The notes below the pieces were generated by a model. The model was given only the letters and a program-made list of their open reading frames with translations. It had not been told where the DNA came from and did no database searches. The position numbers and the translations under genes are program-made. From Planctomycetaceae bacterium (GTDB lineage Bacteria > Planctomycetota > Planctomycetia > Pirellulales > Thermoguttaceae): a stretch of 11,134 bases of DNA. Shown here piece by piece: positions 5,891 to 11,134 of this stretch (its first letter is position 1; each line of letters opens with the position of its first letter). The DNA lies in NCBI GenBank assembly GCA_031259095.1, contig JAIRLW010000155.1:1-11134 (forward strand), written 5' to 3'.

Positions 5891-6014
5891 TCGCCCTGAA
5901 AGGGCAACATAAGCCAGCCCGCCGCAACGCGGCGGGTTAGAATCCCTAACGAGGTCGCCCTGAAAGGGCAGTATATCTTGTGAATCGAACAGTTATGTTG
6001 CCCTTTCAGGGTGA
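5891..6014. repeat. REP-like cluster of palindromic repeats
   Basis: The 16-mer TCGCCCTGAAAGGGCA occurs identically at 5891-5906 and 5955-5970; its core GCCCTGAAAGGGC is a near-perfect palindrome. An inverted copy at 5995-6014 matches 5891-5910 over 20 bases with one mismatch, so the ends of this 124-bp stretch are inverted repeats. Between them lies a very stable hairpin, CCCGCCGC (5918-5925), AAC, GCGGCGGG (5929-5936), and a competing one, GTTAG (5936-5940) with CTAAC (5946-5950). A fourth core copy is at 9515-9527. The arrangement fits a mobile REP/BIME-like or MITE-like intergenic element; no transposase is in the window. It fills most of the gap between two convergent genes. Confidence 0.7.
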
Positions 6015-6083
6015 AATTGGATAACCAAACGGCTGGCAATCCCATTACCATCCGAACACCGGGTCAAGTCGGCTATCGCCAGC

Positions 6084-6106
6084 GCGATGTTTCGGCGAAA
6101 CATCGC
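6084..6106. other. 10-bp stem, 3-nt loop hairpin
   Basis: GCGATGTTTC (6084-6093), GGC, GAAACATCGC (6097-6106). A run of six T (6118-6123 region) follows about ten bases later on the plus strand. It could close transcription arriving from the reductase side, but the spacing is poor for a classical terminator. It may instead be part of the neighbouring repeat cluster. Confidence 0.5.
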
Positions 6107-6175
6107 CGACCTCTAATTTTTTGACATAAACAATTATCCCTCCAAAAATGTGAAACAATTAGAAAATTTCGTTTA

Positions 6176-7552
6176 TTACTGAAACATTTCACGCACTACG
6201 GTTGATTTGGAAAAGAGGAATTTTCCCGATACTTCATGGGGAATCACGTCAACATATTCGTAATCAATATGGATTCCTTGACCAAGATAGAGTTCGGTTT
6301 GCTCACGAAGAAAGTCAAGATCAGGTTGTTGAAGCGGTTTGTTTTGACCGCAGCCGACTCGATACAAAACTTTTCCGCGTTCTTCCTGAATAATTTGGAT
6401 TTGACCAAACGAAGGACGTTTCGAAACGATAAATGTTGCCAACGCCACACCGGAACAAAGCCGGTTGTCCATTCCGACAATAAAATCCGTAACTCGTCCG
6501 GTGATATTATCGATTCGCGGCAACGCACGACCACACGAACAAGTTCCGGCAACCCACGACGCCGTATCGCCAAGCCGATAACGAATCATCGGCATTACGG
6601 TGTTCAACAAATCAGTTACAATAATCTCGCCGGTCTCGCCGGTTTCCGTGTGGCGTGAACCGCGAACCAGTTCAATATAAAGACCTTCCGCCATAAGATG
6701 CATTCCGTTGTGTTGATCGCATTCGCTGGCAACAACAGAAAATTCACGACATCCAAGACGATTGAACACCGGCGCGCTCAACGTTTCCTCAATCAATTGC
6801 CGATCTTCCGGCGTAAGCACTTCCGCCGACGTAATAATTCCTTTCGGTTGGTACGCGGAAACTCCGCGCTGTTTCAAAAAAGACGCAAACAATGCCAACG
6901 CCTTAGCATAAGCCAAAATAATCGGAGGTCGGTAACGTTTAAGTTGTTCATTAAACCGGAGCATTAATTCCGGTGTTATATTGACGGAATTGAGTTGAAG
7001 TGTTTTGGGAAAGATCAACGATTTGATTTGTTGTTTCCAACCTGGAACCGGCATATCCCGCGCCGCGCCCCAAAGTGACGCAAACCGTTGTCCCTCCTCG
7101 TAACCCGCCCAACGATCATGCCGTAACATTGCCGCCTGCCTTGCCCATTTTCGTTCAATATTGTAATAATAATTAACCGGCGTGCCGGTCGAACCGCCGG
7201 TTTTGTCGAAAATCAGACGGTTTTTCGGATACTCCGGATCAAGCATTGTCTGAAGATTCGCCTGAACATCACGCTTTTCCAATATCGGTACGGAAAGCAT
7301 GTCCGTATCCGTTTTAATATCGCTCGGAACAATGCCCGCATGATCAAACGTCGATTTATAATAGGGAATCCGACTGTAAGCGGTATCAAGAATATTACGT
7401 AAACGCTGCCAAACGAGATGGCGAAGTTCGTCCGGCGGAAGAAATTGAGTCCGCTCAAATTCCCGCCAATAAAAAATTTCCGCATAATCGCCGCTACGCC
7501 AAAGATCAAGCGGTTTCAAAACGTGTTTGACAAATTGTTGATAAATCAACAT
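6176..7552 (-). CDS. phenylacetate-CoA ligase-like (PaaK/CapK family) adenylate-forming enzyme
   Basis: A 458-aa member of the COG1541 family, which activates a carboxylic acid with ATP to an acyl-adenylate and often passes it to CoA. Landmarks are the P-loop TGGSTGTP (118-125), LGCREFSVVASE (266-277; substrate/adenine region), RYRLGDT (324-330), CSCGRALPRIDNITGRVTDFI (338-358) with the ribose-binding Asp and GR hinge, and a C-terminal SGK (442-444) supplying the likely catalytic lysine. The N-terminus (QRLRNILDTAYSRIPYYKSTF) is typical of CapK-type members linked to polysaccharide synthesis. The start at ATG 7552 has no strong ribosome site, but family length supports it. No capsule or phenylacetate genes are adjacent, so the substrate is open. 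It points the same way as the YTV gene, 171 bases upstream. Confidence 0.88.
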   Translation of the reverse strand: MLIYQQFVKHVLKPLDLWRSGDYAEIFYWREFERTQFLPPDELRHLVWQRLRNILDTAYSRIPYYKSTFDHAGIVPSDIKTDTDMLSVPILEKRDVQANLQTMLDPEYPKNRLIFDKTGGSTGTPVNYYYNIERKWARQAAMLRHDRWAGYEEGQRFASLWGAARDMPVPGWKQQIKSLIFPKTLQLNSVNITPELMLRFNEQLKRYRPPIILAYAKALALFASFLKQRGVSAYQPKGIITSAEVLTPEDRQLIEETLSAPVFNRLGCREFSVVASECDQHNGMHLMAEGLYIELVRGSRHTETGETGEIIVTDLLNTVMPMIRYRLGDTASWVAGTCSCGRALPRIDNITGRVTDFIVGMDNRLCSGVALATFIVSKRPSFGQIQIIQEERGKVLYRVGCGQNKPLQQPDLDFLREQTELYLGQGIHIDYEYVDVIPHEVSGKFLFSKSTVVREMFQ

Positions 7553-7580
7553 AAGATTATTATAAATTCCATTGAAAGAT

Positions 7581-7668
7581 TATTTGTCCCTGACATCCCA
7601 TTGGTTACTATGGTCACTAATATAAACTTTAGGAATATTAGGAACGATAACGACCAATGGGACAAATA
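7581..7668. repeat. nested inverted repeats between the ligase and YTV genes
   Basis: TCCCATTGGT (7596-7605) is the perfect inverse of ACCAATGGGA (7653-7662), and TATTTGTCCC (7581-7590) is the inverse of GGGACAAATA (7659-7668). The right arm thus matches two separate pieces of the left arm, as if eight bases had been inserted in the left one. The right arm is also part of the 33-nt repeat shared with 9647-9679. Confidence 0.6.
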
Positions 7669-7683
7669 GTTTTTAAAACAAAT
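7651..7683. repeat. 33-nt direct repeat, copy 1 (3' of the YTV gene)
   Basis: This stretch starts CGACCAATGGGACAAATA and matches 9647-9679 at 30 of 33 positions. Weaker similarity continues beyond it (TTGCGTTTAG here, TTGCATTTAG there) after a short insertion in this copy. Both copies lie just past the stop codon of a minus-strand envelope gene. Confidence 0.7.
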
Positions 7684-7723
7684 AATCGTTAAGATAAAAT
7701 TTGCGTTTAGTTTTAGAAAATCT

Positions 7724-9022
7724 CTAAGGTTTAATTGTCGGAACTTTTTCCGCCGGATCATTTTTTGTATCGTTATCATTTTTCTCTTCCGGCGGAGCGG
7801 GAGTTGGCTGGGTAACAGCAGGGCGTTCCGTATCGATTGGAGAAGATGATGGTGTGGTCGCCGATTCTATCGGAATCCGGTTGACAACGGTTCGTTTCCG
7901 TTCAATCGTATAAGTGTACGGAACCCATTTTTCCACTGTTACCGGTTTCCGTACAGTCCGTGTTACCGGAACAACTTTGGCAACCTTGACTTCGTAAGGT
8001 TCAACACGTTCTTCCGTAACCGTTTTATAAATTGTTACTGGAATCTTCTCAACATGTTCCTCTGACACGATACGCCGAACCGTTACCGGAGTTTTTTGTT
8101 CTACTTTTTCGACAACCGATTTATAAGTGGTGATTGGAATTTTGCGGACAACTTCTTCCTGCACTGTTTTCGGAACCTGAACTTGTTCCGTTCGGACAAT
8201 CTGCTCTTCACGGAATGTTGTTCGTGTAACCGGAACTTGTTCGGTATGCTGTTCCTGCAACATATTTGTTACCGGAACAGTCTGAGTTATGTAATTCGGT
8301 TGATAAACCTTATTGACTTCATAACGCGGCGCTCCTTCCATTTCCGTCCAGTAAAATCCCGGTAACCGCCAACGTGTCGTTCCTGTTGCCGGATCGTAAT
8401 ATTCCGCACGCTGCCATGCAAGGCGCGTGTATGTTTTACCCGGTTTGACCTGAACCGAATCAACATAGCCGCCACGATCCACCGTTTGTTCCACATAATT
8501 TGTTACAGGTCGATTGACCGTGTAAGTCCGTTCCTGCATTGTTGTTTCCTGTACGGGAATGCGCCGCGTTTCAAGAATTTCGCGTTCCTGCGTTTCATAG
8601 ACTTTTTTTGAAACAAGATAATGTTCTTCGCGTTCTGTTGTTTCCGGCACCAACCGTGTAACATGATAACTCGTATCACGGTATTCCGTTTCTTCAACCG
8701 GACGATTTACCGTATAACGTCGTTCTTTCATCGACGTTTCCGGCACGCTTCGGGCAACCGTGTAACGGCGTTCACGCTGCTGCGTTTCCCAAACGGTTTG
8801 ATAAGTTGTTACTTCTTCCTCGATGTATTGAGTTTCAACAACTTTTTTATAACCAGTCATGTTCACCGGTTCCGTAACCGTTGAATGTTCCAACCGGTAG
8901 GTCTGACTGTTGCCGGTAATAATACTGGTGCAACACGGCGATGCGGTATCAACCGCTCCTGTAATTGTAATACCAAAAACAGCCGCGAAACACAATGTCC
9001 AATGAAAAATTTTATTCATCAT
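7724..9022 (-). CDS. secreted YTV-repeat protein
   Basis: A 432-aa exported protein carrying YTV-type repeats (PF07639 family, typical of planctomycetes, function unknown). The N-terminus (MMNKIFHWTLCFAAVFGITITGA) is a signal peptide. Six 16-residue units occupy residues 83-178 (for example RERRYTVARSVPETSM and KERRYTVNRPVEETEY), and a second block of six starts at 246, 262, 278, 294, 310 and 326 (for example KIPITTYKSVVEKVEQ). They are separated by a Gly/Tyr/Trp-rich segment (about 184-245, with GFYWTEMEGAPRYEV). The end (387-432) is a Pro/Thr/Ser-rich, charged tail of low complexity. Two adjacent ATGs exist; 9022 is favoured because AAGGAGA lies eight bases upstream. It probably acts in the periplasm or at the cell surface. 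Repeat architecture suggests an elongated structural or binding protein. Confidence 0.9.
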   Translation of the reverse strand: MMNKIFHWTLCFAAVFGITITGAVDTASPCCTSIITGNSQTYRLEHSTVTEPVNMTGYKKVVETQYIEEEVTTYQTVWETQQRERRYTVARSVPETSMKERRYTVNRPVEETEYRDTSYHVTRLVPETTEREEHYLVSKKVYETQEREILETRRIPVQETTMQERTYTVNRPVTNYVEQTVDRGGYVDSVQVKPGKTYTRLAWQRAEYYDPATGTTRWRLPGFYWTEMEGAPRYEVNKVYQPNYITQTVPVTNMLQEQHTEQVPVTRTTFREEQIVRTEQVQVPKTVQEEVVRKIPITTYKSVVEKVEQKTPVTVRRIVSEEHVEKIPVTIYKTVTEERVEPYEVKVAKVVPVTRTVRKPVTVEKWVPYTYTIERKRTVVNRIPIESATTPSSSPIDTERPAVTQPTPAPPEEKNDNDTKNDPAEKVPTIKP

Positions 9023-9198
9023 GGGAAAACTCTCCTTCTTTAAAATTGGTTAAAACAATCTTTCAATTTTACGCAGTAACAAACAAGGTGTTTGCAATTT
9101 TTTCCAAATCTTTAATAATTTTCCCCTTTTTGCGGAAAAAAATCAAAAAATTTTATCAACACGGGTAAAACCAAGCCAAATGAAAAAATCGGCATTTC

Positions 9199-9228
9199 TT
9201 AACAAAATGAACGAACACACGGTATAAT
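9199..9228 (+). promoter_or_regulatory. sigma70-like promoter with no evident gene
   Basis: TTAACA (9199-9204), 18 bases, then a perfect TATAAT (9223-9228). No open frame follows on the plus strand; the next structure is a TAACGGC/GCCGTTA hairpin (9304-9319) with a second TATAAT immediately after (9318-9323). In AT-rich intergenic DNA such boxes can occur by chance. Confidence 0.3.
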
Positions 9229-9514
9229 AGCCGTTATGAAATAACACGTCAAGTTGATAACCAAAAATCTTTAATCATTTTATCATTAAAATTGCTCTAA
9301 TTTTAACGGCTTGCCGTTATAATCGATTTAATCGTTAAAATAAGTCTTGTTCGGTGTTCGGCGAGAAGCCTGCAAAATCATTTGCGGCGTTATTTACCTC
9401 TGTCCCATTTTGTCCTTTAGGCAGCGTGCAAAAATAATTTGCTCAGAGGTTCCTAATTGAGTCTAGATATTGTGTTTTTCAACAATTAATCTAACATGAA
9501 TTAGTTTTTTCTAC

Positions 9515-9527
9515 GCCCTGAAAGGGC
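9515..9527. repeat. fourth copy of the GCCCTGAAAGGGC palindrome
   Basis: An identical 13-nt core to those at 5893-5905 and 5957-5969, set within CTACGCCCTGAAAGGGCTAAG. It stands alone in the 770-bp gap upstream of the YTV gene, 3.5 kb from the other copies, showing that the element is dispersed. Confidence 0.65.
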
Positions 9528-9602
9528 TAAGATTACTGCATTTTTAATAAGTTTGATTTTTATTAATTTTTGTACTATTGATCAAGTTAGTCTCGCGCGC
9601 TG

Positions 9603-9639
9603 TCTTACGTCTCTACACTGAAATTTTAGAGACGTGAGA
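9603..9639 (+). other. 13-bp stem-loop in the YTV/autotransporter gap
   Basis: TCTTACGTCTCTA (9603-9615) pairs with TAGAGACGTGAGA (9627-9639) with one T-G wobble and an 11-nt loop. No T-tract follows on either strand, so it is not a standard terminator. The wobble would be an A-C mismatch on the minus strand, so the structure is stronger as plus-strand RNA. The remainder of the 9023-9792 gap is AT-rich and has no gene-like open frame. Confidence 0.6.
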
Positions 9640-9646
9640 GCAATAG

Positions 9647-9679
9647 CGACCAAAGGGACAAATAATTTTTAAGACAAAT
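9647..9679. repeat. 33-nt direct repeat, copy 2 (3' of the autotransporter gene)
   Basis: This matches 7651-7683 at 30 of 33 positions. It lies 114 bases past the stop of the autotransporter-like gene and directly after the 13-bp stem-loop. This copy lacks the inverted partner seen at 7581-7605. Confidence 0.7.
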
Positions 9680-9792
9680 TTGCATTTAGGCAAAATAGAT
9701 TTTTAGAAATACCCATTCATTATTTCAGAATTATTTTAAGCGGGTAGGCGATCTCAAGAACCACCACTGTGAATGCTGGGAATTTTTTTGTA

Positions 9793-11134
9793 CTAAAATC
9801 TCCATGCGAACCCGACCGTTCCGCCTCCTGCGGAAGTATCGCCGGCGCGGTCGAGATAGACGTCGCCGTTGTATTCGAGGAAGAACAACGTGTTTCGGCG
9901 TTCAGTCAAGAACCAATTCATTCCGACATTGAATCCCCACTCAAAACGTCCGAGAGAAGCGGTGCTGCCGACAACATTAGTTTTTACGCCCGTTCCTTCA
10001 AGAGCCGGATAATAAATATCTGTTACGGGTCGGGAGTCGCCGAAATTCCAACCAAGTTGACTTCCGGCGTGGAAATCAATTCGCCGCCAGTTTTTCATTA
10101 CTTCTAGTCCGGCGCGGGCAATGAATTTCGTTAATTCTGAACGTTTATATTGTCGGTATTCATTTGATTTTTCCAGATCGATGGAATGTTCAGTGGAACT
10201 TCCGATTCGTGTTACTTCCAGATCGGCGCCGGCAAAGAACCGGACATTCCAATCACGTCTGGCTTTGAAACGCCGCCCGATTTCAAAATTCAAATCAAAT
10301 GTATTTCCGTCATAGTTGGCTCCGTAACGATAACCGTTATTTGTTCGGATCAGATTATTGTTTTGCCAACCTCCGCCGATATAGGTTCGAATATCTAAAT
10401 TGGAACGAAAAACCTGACCGTAATACAAACCGAGATAATAATCTTCGTTTCTCACCTGATCGGAATAATTTGACAGTTTCCCTTCTTCACGTCCGAACAA
10501 CAATCCGAAAGAGCGTGTACAGTTTGAAAGGAACGACAACCCCGCCTGTACGCCGTAAGATTGTAAGTTGAACCCCTCTTTGAAATAATTGCTTTCAAAA
10601 TCGTCGCCGCGTCCGACAAACGTCATCCACGCGGTTCGTTGCGGGCGATGAGATTGTCCTCTTGCCTGTAACGTTGACGCGGCGGATTCTTGTGACGGAT
10701 GTTCCGCACATTCGCTAAGCCATTCCCGTGTAATCTGCTGATAAGCCGTCCGATACATTTTTGTTTGCGCCAGCATCAATGAAGTTGCAACAATATCGCT
10801 TAACGGACGCGGTTCACGGCGAATATAACCGCTAATAGTTACGTAATTTGGTTGATCATAATCCAGTTCAAAGTCGAAAAATGCGCTGGAGGAATTATCG
10901 ACGCCGGCAAAACGTCCGTTTAAGGACGACCAATAATTCAATACTTTCCGGTTTTCAAAACTATTCAGTTGGTTTTTGGTAACAATTGGAACCGGCGTAA
11001 ACAAAACATTTTCGCCGATATAAACGTCGTCTTTGACCGTCAACATATCCGATTCCGATTCTGTTGCGCCGAACCGCCAGTAATAATGGGAACCGTCGAT
11101 AAAACTGACCACATTGTTGACGGTTCCGTTCCCG
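9793..11134 (-). CDS. autotransporter-like outer-membrane beta-barrel protein (C-terminal part)
   Basis: The frame is open to the right edge (residues GNGTVNNV before the GTG at 11112), so the N-terminus and most of the passenger lie outside the window. Counting from that GTG, residues about 1-105 are passenger-like (DNSSSAFFDFELDYDQPNYV), 107-135 a helical linker, and about 160-439 the barrel. The barrel has alternating aromatic strands (AWMTFVGRG, YYLGLYYGQVF, FFAGADLEV, NTLFFLEYNGDVY) and ends in GFAWRF, a C-terminal Phe like that used for outer-membrane assembly. The size, about 280 residues, suits a 12-strand type V autotransporter domain. It would display its passenger at the cell surface. 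It is followed by a 770-bp gap; no clear terminator is seen. The passenger's function cannot be inferred. Confidence 0.85.
   Translation of the reverse strand, partial: GNGTVNNVVSFIDGSHYYWRFGATESESDMLTVKDDVYIGENVLFTPVPIVTKNQLNSFENRKVLNYWSSLNGRFAGVDNSSSAFFDFELDYDQPNYVTISGYIRREPRPLSDIVATSLMLAQTKMYRTAYQQITREWLSECAEHPSQESAASTLQARGQSHRPQRTAWMTFVGRGDDFESNYFKEGFNLQSYGVQAGLSFLSNCTRSFGLLFGREEGKLSNYSDQVRNEDYYLGLYYGQVFRSNLDIRTYIGGGWQNNNLIRTNNGYRYGANYDGNTFDLNFEIGRRFKARRDWNVRFFAGADLEVTRIGSSTEHSIDLEKSNEYRQYKRSELTKFIARAGLEVMKNWRRIDFHAGSQLGWNFGDSRPVTDIYYPALEGTGVKTNVVGSTASLGRFEWGFNVGMNWFLTERRNTLFFLEYNGDVYLDRAGDTSAGGGTVGFAWRF

Noticed and set aside
5891..6014. CRISPR array
   Set aside because: The repeated unit is a short palindrome in mixed orientation with unequal spacing, and no cas genes are present.
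5857..6051. 64-codon minus-strand open frame
   Set aside because: It is made almost entirely of the palindromic repeat cluster, so the open frame is a by-product of the repeats.
7546..7779. 77-codon minus-strand open frame between the ligase and YTV genes
   Set aside because: It runs through the inverted repeat, overlaps both neighbours' ends, and has a low-complexity hydrophobic composition without a ribosome site.
8096..8365. plus-strand open frame inside the YTV gene
   Set aside because: The Phe/Arg-rich peptide is the antisense of the Glu/Val/Thr repeats; its periodicity is inherited from the real gene.
9769..10107. 112-codon open frame on the plus strand
   Set aside because: It overlaps the 3' end of the autotransporter-like gene antisense, has no ribosome site, and shows no domain.

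Overview
The window most likely comes from a Planctomycetota bacterium, perhaps one of the AT-rich, host- or sediment-associated lineages. The main reason is a secreted protein built from YTV-type repeats (7724-9022, minus), a repeat family first described in Rhodopirellula. Long intergenic regions with palindromic repeats and an autotransporter-type barrel protein fit this. The lineage is an inference from gene content; no rRNA or other phylogenetic marker is complete here.

Layout. (1) 1-95: the 3' end of what looks like the F-type ATP synthase beta subunit, closed by a strong terminator. (2) 169-994: two overlapping plus-strand genes of unknown function (66 and 210 aa). (3) 1021-4796: an AT-rich accessory region. 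It holds a decayed MNT/HEPN pair, a minus-strand membrane-anchored protein with an acyl-carrier-like look, remnants, a 65-aa charged antitoxin-like protein, a solitary beta-class DNA methyltransferase, and an intact MNT nucleotidyltransferase/HEPN pair. The decayed and intact MNT/HEPN copies are about 86% identical at DNA level (hand count) and lie in the same orientation 3 kb apart, so they bracket the methyltransferase as long direct repeats. (4) 4918-5787: a short-chain dehydrogenase/reductase. (5) 5811-6106: hairpins and a cluster of palindromic REP-like repeats. (6) 6176-7552, minus: a PaaK/CapK-type adenylate-forming ligase. (7) 7724-9022, minus: the YTV protein, containing about twelve 16-residue repeats in two blocks. 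(8) 9023-9792: a 770-bp gap with hairpins, one more palindromic repeat and a second copy of a 33-nt repeat that also lies just 3' of the YTV gene. (9) 9793 to the right edge, minus: the C-terminal part of an autotransporter-like outer-membrane protein.

How the genes work together. The only obvious functional module is the MNT-HEPN pair (overlapping genes, terminator after the second), which resembles HepT/MntA-type toxin-antitoxin systems, although this HEPN protein lacks the usual R-x4-6-H RNase motif. With the methyltransferase and the small charged protein it forms a small defence/addiction-like island that appears to have been duplicated and partly eroded. The right half encodes envelope functions: two exported or surface proteins and a ligase of a family often used in surface polysaccharide or aromatic-acid metabolism. 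No complete new multi-gene system can be demonstrated from sequence alone. The duplicated MNT/HEPN bracket and the repeats shared by the 3' flanks of the two envelope genes deserve attention first.
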